From Pseudobutyrivibrio sp. YE44 (GTDB lineage Bacteria > Bacillota > Clostridia > Lachnospirales > Lachnospiraceae), in NCBI RefSeq assembly GCF_900104335.1, contig NZ_FMXT01000001.1:744001-808000 (forward strand): a stretch of DNA of 64,000 bases. The letters are read 5' to 3'. The translations under genes were made by a program, and so were the position numbers. This document shows positions 23,759 through 33,219 of this stretch, in pieces. The stretch's first letter is position 1. The number at the start of each line of letters is the position of its first letter. The notes below the pieces were generated by a model that was not told the origin of the DNA, did not search any database, and saw only the letters and a program-made list of their open reading frames with translations.

Positions 23759-26194
23759 TATCTTCATTAATCGCTGCACTAGCTTTACTGCTTCCGCAGC
23801 ATCAGCAGAATATCCATCCGCATTTATTTCATCCTTAAAGGATTCGTTTATGCAGGCTCCACCAATAATTATTTGAGCTCTGCAACCCTTATTCTTTGCA
23901 AGCTTCACCACATCATCCATGCGCATCATTGTGGTGGTCATAAGTGCAGACAGACCAATAATATCAGCATCTACCTCAACGGCTTTATCAATGATTGTCT
24001 CAGCCGGAACATCCTTTCCTAAATCAATCACTTCGAAGCCGTAGTTTTTAAGCATAAGCGCCACAAGATTCTTTCCAATATCATGGATATCTCCCTCAAC
24101 GGTTGCGATAACAATCTTTGCCTTTGCTTCACTATCTGAGCTGGCAAGTAGTGGTTCAATATGCTTCATTCCAAGCTCCATAGCATTTGCTCCAGCTATA
24201 AGCTGAGGAAGGAAGTATTTCTTTTTATCATAAAGCTCACCTACCACGTTGATGCCCTTAATCAAGTGCTCCTCAATAATTTCCTGAGGATTCACGCCAG
24301 CATCAAGCATAGTCTGGATTTCTTTAACAATCTGCTCTTTTTTGCCTTTGATTACACATTCAGCCACAGGACCTACTCCATCGCAGGCATTGGATACACT
24401 TAATCCACCAGAAGGTGCACTAGCCTTTGCGGCGCCAGCTGCTGGTGCGGCCTTAGCCTCAACCACAGGAAGGGAAGCATATTTTTCCAAAGCTCCTTCC
24501 TTGTTCATAAGAGTATCTGCCGCAGCTGCGCAATACATAAGCATCTCCTGATTAGGATTTGCAATGGCCATGGTAAGGCCTTTGCTAACTGCAATTGTAA
24601 GGTATGTTGTATTAACGAACTGTCGATTAGGCATACCAAAGGAAATGTTTGAAAGTCCACACACTGTTGGAAGACCTAATTCGTATTTACAGTATTCAAT
24701 AGTTTCAAAGCACTGAAGAGCCGCTGTTCCTTCCGCACCAACAGTCTGCACTAAAACGTCCACAACAGCATCCTCTTTTTTTAGACCAAGCTCAACTGCC
24801 TTAGATAGAACAGTATTTATATGCTGCTTCTTCTCTTCTATATCCTTTGGCAAACCTGCGCCTGATAGAGGAAGTGTGATAAACATAGCACCATACTTTT
24901 TCGCAAGCTGAAGCATTGCTTCCATCTTCTCTTCTTCTGCGGAAATAGAGTTAATAAGAGCACGTCCAGGATAAATACGAAGAGCAGCCTCCATAACCTC
25001 AACATGACTAGTGTCTAAGCAAAGTGGCAAATCAACAGCTGAGGTTACCTCATAGATGCTATCAATCATCATTTGCTTTTCATCAATACCATTCATACCC
25101 ATGTTTACATCGAGAATATTGGCTCCCTTTTCCTCCTGCTCACGGGCAAAATCCACCACCATTGAAAGTGAGCCTTCTCGTAAGGTCTCCTGGAACTTCT
25201 TCTTTCCTGTAGGATTGATTCTCTCACCAATAACCATGAACTTGCCATCCAAATCAATCCAAGTGTTCATACGCTCAGAAGTAACCACTCGAAGTGGCTT
25301 GTCTTCCACCTTATTTACAGGCTTATCTTTTAAGGTATCCACCAATGCCTTGATGTGATCTGGAGTGGAACCACAGCATCCACCAAAAAGGCCAGCTCCT
25401 GCTTCGTAAAGACGAAGTGATGCCTCAGCAAAGGTTTCTGGAGTCATCTTATAAACTGTCTTGCCATTCTCAAGCTCTGGCAAACCAGCATTTGGCTTAA
25501 CCATGATAGGCACAGTTGCCACCTTTTTCATTTGCTGAACCAGTTCTAACATGGCATCTGGACCGGTACTACAATTCATTCCAACACAGTCCACACCCAT
25601 AGACTGAAGCACAATCATAGCTGTGTCTGGAGATGTACCATACAAAGTCTTCCCATCAGGATTGTAGGTAAGAGATACAATAATAGGAAGATCGCAGGTC
25701 TCTTTTATAGCAAGTACAGCAGCACGGCATTCCTGAAGACTCATCATAGTCTCAACTACAAATAAATCCACGCCTTCTTCTAAGATTGCCTTCACCTGTG
25801 CCTTGTAACAATCTACCAAATCCTCAAACATTAAATCCCCAAGAGGATAAAGCTGCTTTCCTGTCATAGAAATATCTGCAGCCACAAGACCTGTTTCACC
25901 TGCCACCTGACGGGTAAGTTGAACAAGTTTATGATTAATTTCCACCAAATCCTTTTCAAGTCCATACTCGGCAAGCTTTATTGGAGTTGCAGTAAAGGTA
26001 GGGGCCAACACAATATCAGAGCCTGCATCATAATATGCTTTTTGAATCTCTTGAATAGCCCAAGGATTATCTATAATCCACTTTTCAGGACAAACCCCTG
26101 CTGGCATACCTCTTTTTTGAAGCTCTGTGCCTGTTGCGCCATCAATAAATACATTTCTAGTTTCAAGTAATTTCCTAAATTCAAGTCTTGTCAT
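23756..26194 (-). CDS. metH: Cobalamin-dependent methionine synthase (short form)
   Basis: An 812-residue MetH. Residues 1-290 are the homocysteine domain with zinc cysteines in GMNCSTG and GGCCGST. Residues about 310-560 are the methyltetrahydrofolate (pterin) domain. About 600-680 is the cobalamin cap. Residues 690-812 are the B12-binding domain with GDIHDIGKNL, whose His ligates cobalt. The AdoMet reactivation domain is missing, as in many Firmicutes. It makes methionine from homocysteine, the product of MetY. Its ribosome site lies in the end of the LysR gene 5 bp upstream. Confidence 0.9.
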   Translation of the reverse strand: MTRLEFRKLLETRNVFIDGATGTELQKRGMPAGVCPEKWIIDNPWAIQEIQKAYYDAGSDIVLAPTFTATPIKLAEYGLEKDLVEINHKLVQLTRQVAGETGLVAADISMTGKQLYPLGDLMFEDLVDCYKAQVKAILEEGVDLFVVETMMSLQECRAAVLAIKETCDLPIIVSLTYNPDGKTLYGTSPDTAMIVLQSMGVDCVGMNCSTGPDAMLELVQQMKKVATVPIMVKPNAGLPELENGKTVYKMTPETFAEASLRLYEAGAGLFGGCCGSTPDHIKALVDTLKDKPVNKVEDKPLRVVTSERMNTWIDLDGKFMVIGERINPTGKKKFQETLREGSLSMVVDFAREQEEKGANILDVNMGMNGIDEKQMMIDSIYEVTSAVDLPLCLDTSHVEVMEAALRIYPGRALINSISAEEEKMEAMLQLAKKYGAMFITLPLSGAGLPKDIEEKKQHINTVLSKAVELGLKKEDAVVDVLVQTVGAEGTAALQCFETIEYCKYELGLPTVCGLSNISFGMPNRQFVNTTYLTIAVSKGLTMAIANPNQEMLMYCAAAADTLMNKEGALEKYASLPVVEAKAAPAAGAAKASAPSGGLSVSNACDGVGPVAECVIKGKKEQIVKEIQTMLDAGVNPQEIIEEHLIKGINVVGELYDKKKYFLPQLIAGANAMELGMKHIEPLLASSDSEAKAKIVIATVEGDIHDIGKNLVALMLKNYGFEVIDLGKDVPAETIIDKAVEVDADIIGLSALMTTTMMRMDDVVKLAKNKGCRAQIIIGGACINESFKDEINADGYSADAAEAVKLVQRLMKI

Positions 26195-26199
26195 TAATG

Positions 26200-27111
26200 C
26201 TACTCCTCAATTGCATGTCTAATAAAATCAATAAACTCTCTTGCCATAGGACTTGGTGTATAGTCCATATTTGTAACATAGCCAAAATCAATTTGACCAT
26301 GTTCGTTGTAAATCTCAACACCTGGCTTATGTGCATCATCATAGTTTTTAAAGGATGCACCGCTAAGATTTGCCAAGTTATTCTTTTCAAGCATGTTATG
26401 CATTACATAATCGCTATTAGTAACAACTGAAATATCCTTGCTAATATCAATAGGCTTTCCATCCCCAGTTTTCCAATTTCCCAATCTAAGATATTCATCA
26501 TTCTCAGATTGAATAAATTTCATGCCACTGAAATCACCACGAAAATCTATCTGCTTTGATGTAATATCCTCCCCATCCTCAGGGGCAAAATATATCATTC
26601 CATCTACAGTCTTTAGCTTTACAAATCTAAGATTATATTTTTTGATAAGGTATTCCACCTGAGGTCTGGTATCAGGAAAAACGTAGATAAAGCTCAGCTC
26701 ATCCTCAGATAACTTTAATCTTTCAATCAAAGAACTGGTGCCATCTGCATGGATATAAAAACAGCAATTCTCATCCTTATGAAGCTCGTAAAACTCTGAG
26801 AAAGAATTTGCCAGCCAAGAGCTATGAATCATCCCGATTCGAACCGAATTCTTCTGTATCATATCGCTTTCTGTTTCAAGCTTATCAAAGTCAGAAACTA
26901 TACCACTGGCCCTTTGGTAGAAAACCTTTCCTTGCTCAGTAAGTGAGATTCCCTTACTCTCTCTCTTAAAAAGTGTGTAATCAAGTTCGTGCTCTAGTGA
27001 TGCAATCACTTTGCTTACGCTTGACTGTGTGGTATAAAGCACAGTTGCTGCCTCACTAAAGGACCCCACATCAGCTGAAACCACAAAATACTTAAGCTGT
27101 TTTATCTCCAT
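26200..27111 (-). CDS. LysR-type transcriptional regulator
   Basis: A 303-residue LysR protein. N-terminal helix-turn-helix MEIKQLKYFVVSADVGSFSE...TTQSSVSKVIASLE; the remaining 210 residues form the effector domain. It lies 5 bp before metH on the same strand and probably controls it, as MetR-like regulators do for methionine genes elsewhere. Two overlapping inverted repeats upstream (27133-27168) are candidate binding sites. Confidence 0.8.
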   Translation of the reverse strand: MEIKQLKYFVVSADVGSFSEAATVLYTTQSSVSKVIASLEHELDYTLFKRESKGISLTEQGKVFYQRASGIVSDFDKLETESDMIQKNSVRIGMIHSSWLANSFSEFYELHKDENCCFYIHADGTSSLIERLKLSEDELSFIYVFPDTRPQVEYLIKKYNLRFVKLKTVDGMIYFAPEDGEDITSKQIDFRGDFSGMKFIQSENDEYLRLGNWKTGDGKPIDISKDISVVTNSDYVMHNMLEKNNLANLSGASFKNYDDAHKPGVEIYNEHGQIDFGYVTNMDYTPSPMAREFIDFIRHAIEE

Positions 27112-27132
27112 AATAATCTACCTTCCAATACA

Positions 27133-27168
27133 CTTTAGTATGCTAAAGATTAACAGTATTTTAGCATA
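27133..27168 (-). promoter_or_regulatory. Candidate LysR operator
   Basis: CTTTAG-TATG-CTAAAG (27133-27148), overlapped by TATGCTAAA (27139-27147) facing TTTAGCATA (27160-27168). Two alternative dyads sharing a half-site, 21-57 bp upstream of the LysR start, are the usual layout of an autoregulated LysR promoter. Confidence 0.5.
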
Positions 27169-27171
27169 AAA

Positions 27172-27198
27172 AAGAGCAGTCCAACAAGGACTGCTCTT
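27172..27198 (-). terminator. Terminator after the STAS gene
   Basis: A perfect 11-bp GC-rich stem (27172-27182 with 27188-27198), 5-nt loop, followed on the minus strand by a run of six T. It ends the EAL-feoB-ATPase-STAS unit. Confidence 0.85.
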
Positions 27199-27239
27199 AT
27201 AAAAATATTTTATTAGCAAAATATCGTTACGCAAATACG

Positions 27240-27539
27240 TTATGAAATAGTAAGAATATCTGAAAAGCCTGTAACCTCAAAGATTTCCAAGATTTCCTCA
27301 GAGGCATTCTTAACAAGCATTTCCCCTTGCTTATTCATAACCTTCTGTATTGTAAGAAGCACTCTAAGACCTGCACTAGATATATATTCAAGCTTATTTA
27401 AATCAAAAACCAAACTCTTAACATCGTCAAGCTTTCCTGTTAATGAATCCTCAAGCTGAGGTGCTGTTGTAGTATCTAATCTGCCCTCCAAAGAAATTGT
27501 AAGATTTCCATTTGCTTTTGTCTCGTTGATGTTCAACAT
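27240..27539 (-). CDS. STAS-domain anti-sigma factor antagonist
   Basis: A 99-residue SpoIIAA/RsbV-like protein. The phosphorylated Ser lies in YISSAGLRVL (about residues 54-63). Such proteins bind and remove an anti-sigma kinase when unphosphorylated. The gene lies 19 bp after an RsbW-like ATPase, forming a partner-switch pair. No sigma factor gene follows, so the output may be another protein or encoded elsewhere. GGAGG-type ribosome site; a strong terminator follows. Confidence 0.8.
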   Translation of the reverse strand: MLNINETKANGNLTISLEGRLDTTTAPQLEDSLTGKLDDVKSLVFDLNKLEYISSAGLRVLLTIQKVMNKQGEMLVKNASEEILEIFEVTGFSDILTIS

Positions 27540-27558
27540 AAAAATGCCCTCCTAATAA

Positions 27559-27966
27559 TTATATTTTCTTGTAGATAGTTGTCTTGTTATTTCCATCAGT
27601 GTATTCATAGGTTAAATCGTCCATTGTCTTTTTAACCATCAGAATACCCAAGCCTCCAACCTCTCTTTCTTCTGCAGATAAAGTAATATCTGGATCTGAC
27701 TTCTCCAAAGGGTTGAACTTTGCACCACTATCGACAAAAGAGATTTTCACCTCTCGACTATCTTTATCAAAGAAGAACTCAATTGTAGCCTTTCCTGTAC
27801 CATCCCCATAGGCATAGTTTGCTATATTAACAAAAAGCTCCTCTATTGCCACATCAATTTGCATTTGAGCTTTCATGCTACATTCAACCTGCTGAAGCTC
27901 AAGGTCAACAAATTCCATGACGTTTGGTAAATTCTCAAGTATTGCATCAACCACTATACTCTTCAT
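27559..27966 (-). CDS. RsbW-like anti-sigma kinase/ATPase
   Basis: A 135-residue HATPase_c protein. N-box EELFVNIANYAYG, G1 box VDSGAKFNP and G2 box GGLGILMVKK are present. It should phosphorylate the STAS partner and sequester a sigma factor or other target. The frame opens at TTG 27987, but GGAG lies 7 nt before the ATG at 27966. It follows feoB by 54 bp. Confidence 0.8.
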   Translation of the reverse strand: MKSIVVDAILENLPNVMEFVDLELQQVECSMKAQMQIDVAIEELFVNIANYAYGDGTGKATIEFFFDKDSREVKISFVDSGAKFNPLEKSDPDITLSAEEREVGGLGILMVKKTMDDLTYEYTDGNNKTTIYKKI

Positions 27967-28020
27967 ATTTAGTCTCCAAATACTCAATAATCCCGAAATG
28001 ACAAATTTATTATACCATAA

Positions 28021-30381
28021 TTAGTTAAAACCTAAAGCAAGACCTGTTGCTCTAATCAGGAAGGCAATGATCCAAGCCACTGCACACTGGAATATTACCA
28101 TCTTTAAAGCTGCTCGCTTTCCTGCTTCTCGCTTTTCTGCAGCAATTGCAGCTACACATGGTGTGTAAAGCAAACAGAATACCAAGAATGCAAAGGCTGT
28201 AAGCGGAGACATTGCAGCACGAAGACCTTCAACACCACCATAAAGTACAGTAAGCATTGATACCACACTTTCCTTTGCAAGGAAGCCTGAAATCAATGAT
28301 GTAACCATCTTCCAATCTCCAAATCCAAGAGGAACAAAGATTGGTGCAAGTATGCCAGCTAAGGCTGCAAGTATGCTATCCTCTGAGGACTCTACCATAT
28401 GGAAGTAAAAATTAAAGTTCTGCAAGAACCATACCACAATTGTGCCAAGGAAGATGATGGTAAAGGCTCTCTGAATGAAATCCTTTGCCTTATCCCACAT
28501 AAGCATCAATACGTTTTTAAGTCCTGGTAATCTATAGTTTGGAAGCTCCATAACAAATGGAACTGCTTCACCCTTGAACAAGGTGTTCTTAGAACAAAGT
28601 GCAACGATTACAGCCACAACTACACCAATTAGATAAAGACCTACCATTACAAGCGCCGCTTTCTTTGGGAAGAAGGCTGCCGCAAAGAATGCATAGATAG
28701 GCATCTTTGCGCTACAACTCATAAATGGAATAAGTAGCTGTGTCATCTTTCTATCTCTATCTGATGGTAAGGTTCTTGTGGACATAATAGCTGGCACGGA
28801 GCATCCAAATCCAATAAGCATTGGCACGATGCTTCGACCAGAAAGACCAATTCGTCTTAACAGCTTATCCATCACAAAGGCAACTCTGGCCATATATCCA
28901 CTATCTTCTAGCATAGATAAGAAGAAATACAAAACCACGATGATTGGTACAAAGCTAAGAACTGAACCAACTCCTGTGAAAATAGCATCTATAATCAACG
29001 AATGAATTGGTGCTGCCACATTTGCTGCTGTAAGAACATTATCTACAGAGTCAGTTATGGCACCAATTATTGTTTCTAATACTCCCTGTAAAAAAGCGCC
29101 AACCACATTAAAGGTAAGGTAAAAAACAAGAGCCATTATTCCAATAAAAGCAGGAATCGCTGTCCACTTACCAGTAAAGAACTTATCAAGATTTCTACTT
29201 CTAATATGCTCCTTACTTTCCTTAGGCTTAATAATAGTCTCTTGACATATACGATTGATAAAGGTGAATCGCATGTCTGCCATCGCAGCAGCTCTGTCTA
29301 AGCCTCTCTCCTTTTCCATTTGAAGAATAATCTTTTCTAAGGTGTCTGCTTCGTTTTCATCTAAAGCAAGCGCCTTTGAAACAAGAGAATCTCCCTCAAG
29401 AAGCTTTGTAGCAGCAAATCTAATTGGAATATCTGCCTTTTCAGCGTGATCCTCAATCAAGCTCATAACACCATGAATAGCACGATGAACTGCACCATTA
29501 TGGTCTTCCTTGCCACAGAAATCTGTACGGCCTGGCTTTTCATTATACTTTGCAATATGAATAGCATGAGCCACAAGCTCTTGGATACCCTCGTTCTTTG
29601 AAGCTGAGATTGGTACTACAGGAATCTGCAACAAATCCTCAAGCTCATTAATAAGAACTGAACCGCCATTTCCTGCCATCTCATCCATCATATTAAGTGC
29701 AAGGATTGTAGGAATCTCAAGCTCTAAAAGCTGCATTGTCAGATAAAGATTTCTCTCGATATTGGTAGCATCAACAATGTTAATAATGGCTGATGGCTTT
29801 TCCTCTAAAACGAATCTACGAGATACAACCTCTTCGCTTGTATAAGGGCTCATCGAATAAATACCAGGCAAATCAACTACCTCAGTATTTGGATATCCCT
29901 TAATAGAGCCGCTCTTTCTGTCAACTGTTACACCTGGGAAATTTCCCACATGCTGATTAGCACCAGTCAGCTGGTTAAATAGTGTCGTCTTTCCGCAGTT
30001 TTGATTACCAACAAGAGCAAAGGTCAGCTTGCCAGTGTTAACCTCTTTTGCTTTATGCTCCACCTCATAATCATGGGTAAAGGCTTCCTCACCAAGTGCT
30101 GGATGAGGTATTCCTTTGCTGTGAATATTATTATTTTTTTCAACCTCTGCGGTATCTCTTATGTTTTCTATTTCAATCTGCTTTGCATCTGCCAGTCGGA
30201 TTGTAAGCTCATATCCGGAAATGCGAAGCTCGATTGGGTCCCCCATTGGAGCATATTTTATCATGGAAACATCAGAGCCAGGGATGATTCCCATGTCCAA
30301 AAAATGCTGACGCAGGGCACCGCTTCCGCCTACAGTAGTAACTGTGGCAGTTTTACCGATTTCAAGTTTACTTAAATTCAA
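28021..30381 (-). CDS. feoB: FeoA-FeoB fusion ferrous iron transporter
   Basis: A 786-residue fusion. Residues 1-75 are a FeoA (SH3-like) domain. Residues about 115-290 are the FeoB G domain with GNQNCGKTTLFNQL, DLPGIYS and NMMD. From about 395 onward come the membrane helices with two gate regions. It imports Fe2+ across the membrane. TTG start with AAAAGGAAAA upstream. Located between an EAL-domain regulator and a partner-switch pair on the same strand. Iron demand fits the many Fe-S enzymes of the sulfur island. Confidence 0.9.
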   Translation of the reverse strand: MNLSKLEIGKTATVTTVGGSGALRQHFLDMGIIPGSDVSMIKYAPMGDPIELRISGYELTIRLADAKQIEIENIRDTAEVEKNNNIHSKGIPHPALGEEAFTHDYEVEHKAKEVNTGKLTFALVGNQNCGKTTLFNQLTGANQHVGNFPGVTVDRKSGSIKGYPNTEVVDLPGIYSMSPYTSEEVVSRRFVLEEKPSAIINIVDATNIERNLYLTMQLLELEIPTILALNMMDEMAGNGGSVLINELEDLLQIPVVPISASKNEGIQELVAHAIHIAKYNEKPGRTDFCGKEDHNGAVHRAIHGVMSLIEDHAEKADIPIRFAATKLLEGDSLVSKALALDENEADTLEKIILQMEKERGLDRAAAMADMRFTFINRICQETIIKPKESKEHIRSRNLDKFFTGKWTAIPAFIGIMALVFYLTFNVVGAFLQGVLETIIGAITDSVDNVLTAANVAAPIHSLIIDAIFTGVGSVLSFVPIIVVLYFFLSMLEDSGYMARVAFVMDKLLRRIGLSGRSIVPMLIGFGCSVPAIMSTRTLPSDRDRKMTQLLIPFMSCSAKMPIYAFFAAAFFPKKAALVMVGLYLIGVVVAVIVALCSKNTLFKGEAVPFVMELPNYRLPGLKNVLMLMWDKAKDFIQRAFTIIFLGTIVVWFLQNFNFYFHMVESSEDSILAALAGILAPIFVPLGFGDWKMVTSLISGFLAKESVVSMLTVLYGGVEGLRAAMSPLTAFAFLVFCLLYTPCVAAIAAEKREAGKRAALKMVIFQCAVAWIIAFLIRATGLALGFN

Positions 30382-30419
30382 ATTACTATTTTCCTTTTAC
30401 AGTTTTTAATTGGTTGTTC

Positions 30420-32105
30420 TTAGCTTGTCTTTATAAAAATCTCAAAAGTTTCAGCATCAACCGGCTTAGAATAATAATATCCTTGGATAATGTCAACCCC
30501 GGCTTTCTTTAAAAGCTCGTGTTGTTCTTCATATTCCACACCTTCTGCCACTACTTTTACATTTAAAAGTCGTGCAATTTGAAGAATAATCTCTACCATT
30601 TTATAATCCTTTGGATTTTCATGAATATGTCTTACAAAGCCAATATCAAGCTTTAAGGTGTCAAATGGTAAAGACGAAATCATATTAAGTGAAGAATATC
30701 CTGAACCAAAATCGTCCATTTCAATTCTGAAACCTAGGGATCTTAATTGCTTCACAATATCAATAATACCATCAGAATTATCCGTATATACGGATTCTGT
30801 CACTTCCAGTATATAGTCGTTAGGGGTAAGACCTGCTTCTCGAACTATATGTGTGATGTTCTCAACAAAATTCGGCTCTAACAAATCAATTCTTGAAACA
30901 TTTACAGATACAGGAACAGATCTACCAAATTTTTCTCTCCAAGCCGCCACTTGTTCAGCAGCAGTTTTCCAAATATACTTATCAAGCTTTTGAATCAATC
31001 CATTCTGTTCCAAAACTGGTATAAACAGACTTGGATTTATCATTCCAAGCTCTGGATGCTTCCATCTGATTAATGCTTCTGCAGAAATCAACCTTGGCCT
31101 ATCTTCTTGAATAAAATATTTAGGCTGATAAAAAACTATAAACTGATCTTCTTCTAATGCTGATTCCAGATCGTGTAGTAGCTTTTCATCATAAGCCTCT
31201 CGCTCATGCATGATTGCATCATAGTAAGCTATGCTTGCACCATAATTTCCCTTTATGCTATTGCATGCAAGAAGAGCCCAGTCCACTCTTTTTTCAACAT
31301 CTACATGTCTATCGGAATGGCTGTATACACCCATTCTGATTCTGGTACTAACATCCTTTAGGTGATCTTTAAGATGTACATGAATCTCCCAGAGTAATTC
31401 ATTTGGATTGGATTGATGTGGCACACAGAGGATGAAGGTGTCACCGTTGCTTCTACAAGCGACTCCGCCTTTATTATCCACATACTTTTGTATGCACACA
31501 CCTAATTCTTTAAGAATACGATTTCCATAAACATGGCCGTGAATTTCATTTATAAGATGGAATTTGTTTACGTCTAAGACGATAATGTCAAAATCCTTTT
31601 CAGGAGCATAGTGATCAATCATCTCAACATAGTTAATGAAATATTCCTTTGTCAAAAGACCGGTAAGAGGATCATCCTTAGTAGCTGAAACCAAGGTGTT
31701 ATTTTCATAGAGTTGAATAATTCTATCTATTCTGGCAAAGATAACCTCTGGCACATTGTATGGCTTCTGAATAAAATCCGCCGCTCCCATTCTAAGGCTC
31801 TTTACCTCTGCAGAATCATCAGCTGTAAGAACAATAACTGGAATCCGACACATGGTTTCGTCCTTACCAATTATAGAAAGAACTTCATATCCATCCATCT
31901 CTGGCATAATCAAATCTAAAAGAATCAAAGATAAGGTATTGTAATTATCCTTAATTATCTGTAGAGCCTGTTTTCCATCTTCTGCTAAAAGAACCTCATA
32001 GTGCTCCTCTAACATATCCTTAAGAAGCTTACGCTCAACAGCACCATCATCAACCACCAATACTTTTCTTTTTAGCTTTAATTTGTTTTCAACAAATTCC
32101 TTCAT
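30420..32105 (-). CDS. Response regulator with degenerate GGDEF and EAL
   Basis: A 561-residue protein. Receiver domain 13-135 with phospho-acceptor Asp in LILLDLIMPEMDG. GGDEF-like domain about 150-300 whose signature is RSNGDTF instead of RGGDEF, so probably no diguanylate cyclase activity. EAL domain about 310-561 with intact AEALIRWKHP, VNVSRIDL, EVTESVY and DDFGSGYSS. It should hydrolyse cyclic-di-GMP under control of a sensor kinase not in this window. It lies 38 bp upstream of feoB on the same strand. Confidence 0.85.
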   Translation of the reverse strand: MKEFVENKLKLKRKVLVVDDGAVERKLLKDMLEEHYEVLLAEDGKQALQIIKDNYNTLSLILLDLIMPEMDGYEVLSIIGKDETMCRIPVIVLTADDSAEVKSLRMGAADFIQKPYNVPEVIFARIDRIIQLYENNTLVSATKDDPLTGLLTKEYFINYVEMIDHYAPEKDFDIIVLDVNKFHLINEIHGHVYGNRILKELGVCIQKYVDNKGGVACRSNGDTFILCVPHQSNPNELLWEIHVHLKDHLKDVSTRIRMGVYSHSDRHVDVEKRVDWALLACNSIKGNYGASIAYYDAIMHEREAYDEKLLHDLESALEEDQFIVFYQPKYFIQEDRPRLISAEALIRWKHPELGMINPSLFIPVLEQNGLIQKLDKYIWKTAAEQVAAWREKFGRSVPVSVNVSRIDLLEPNFVENITHIVREAGLTPNDYILEVTESVYTDNSDGIIDIVKQLRSLGFRIEMDDFGSGYSSLNMISSLPFDTLKLDIGFVRHIHENPKDYKMVEIILQIARLLNVKVVAEGVEYEEQHELLKKAGVDIIQGYYYSKPVDAETFEIFIKTS

Positions 32106-32185
32106 CCTAAACCCTCCATAACTTACAATACCCCATTAAGTTTATTATACTCTTTTTTCACAAGAATAAAACAAAAGTGGCAAAA

Positions 32186-32216
32186 AGAAGCCCCTTGGAA
32201 TTAACCAAGAGGCTTC
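32186..32216 (-). terminator. Terminator after cysK
   Basis: AGAAGCC-CC-TTGG pairs with CCAAG-A-GGCTTCT across a 6-nt AT loop, directly after the cysK stop. On the minus strand it is followed by TTTTTGCC. Confidence 0.8.
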
Positions 32217-32224
32217 TGAAAAAA

Positions 32225-33157
32225 TTACTCTGTAAATAATGGTGTTGAATAATATCTATCGCCTGAATCAGGAAGAAGAGCTACGATTGTCTTGCCTTTA
32301 TTCTCTGGCTTCTTTGCAAGCTCTATTGCACCGTGAAGTGCAGCGCCTGATGAAATACCAACAGAGATGCCTTCCTTCTTTGCAAGAAGCTTTGCAGCTG
32401 CAAACGCATCCTCAGCCTCTGCTACGAAAATATCATCATAAATCTTTGTGTTAAGAACATCTGGAACAAATCCTGCACCGATACCCTGAATCTTGTGAGC
32501 ACCTGCACGGCCCTCAGAAAGAACTGGAGAATCCTTTGGCTCAAGTGCTACAACCTTAACATCTGGGTTCTGTGACTTTAAATATTCACCAACACCAGTA
32601 ACTGTGCCACCAGTACCAACACCAGCAATAAAGATATCAACCTTTCCATCTGTGTCCTTCCAAATTTCAGGACCAGTTGTGTTGCGGTGCGCCTCTGAGT
32701 TTGCTGGGTTTACAAACTGTCCAGGAATGAAGCTTCCCTCGATTTCAGCTGCAAGCTCCTCAGCCTTTGCGATAGCACCCTTCATACCCTTAGCACCTTC
32801 TGTAAGCACAATTTCTGCACCATATGCCTTAAGGATATTTCTACGCTCTACTGACATTGTCTCTGGCATTGTAAGGATTGCACGATATCCCTTAGCTGCT
32901 GCGATGGCTGCAAGACCAATACCTGTGTTTCCTGATGTAGGCTCAATGATAACTGAACCTTCCTTAAGCTGTCCCTTCTTCTCAGCATCTTCAATCATAG
33001 CAAGAGCTACCCTATCCTTTACTGAACCAGCTGGATTAAAGTATTCAAGCTTTACAAGAACTGTAGCCTCAAGGCCAAGCTCCTTCTCAATGTTTGTCAC
33101 CTCAACAAGAGGTGTGTTACCGATAAGCTCTGATGCGCTCTTAAAAATATTAGACAT
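32225..33157 (-). CDS. cysK: O-acetylserine sulfhydrylase (cysteine synthase)
   Basis: A 310-residue PLP enzyme. PLP-binding Lys in GSVKDRVA (about 45), the TSGNTG substrate loop near 72, GTGGTVTGVG phosphate cradle and EGISVGISSGAA near 265. It makes cysteine from O-acetylserine and sulfide. It is 62 bp downstream of metY and shares its sulfur-regulated promoter. CysE in the same island supplies O-acetylserine. Confidence 0.9.
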   Translation of the reverse strand: MSNIFKSASELIGNTPLVEVTNIEKELGLEATVLVKLEYFNPAGSVKDRVALAMIEDAEKKGQLKEGSVIIEPTSGNTGIGLAAIAAAKGYRAILTMPETMSVERRNILKAYGAEIVLTEGAKGMKGAIAKAEELAAEIEGSFIPGQFVNPANSEAHRNTTGPEIWKDTDGKVDIFIAGVGTGGTVTGVGEYLKSQNPDVKVVALEPKDSPVLSEGRAGAHKIQGIGAGFVPDVLNTKIYDDIFVAEAEDAFAAAKLLAKKEGISVGISSGAALHGAIELAKKPENKGKTIVALLPDSGDRYYSTPLFTE

Positions 33158-33219
33158 TTCATTATCCTCCGTATGTAAACTATAAGTATTATATATCTTC
33201 TTTATTCAGTCTGCCATAA

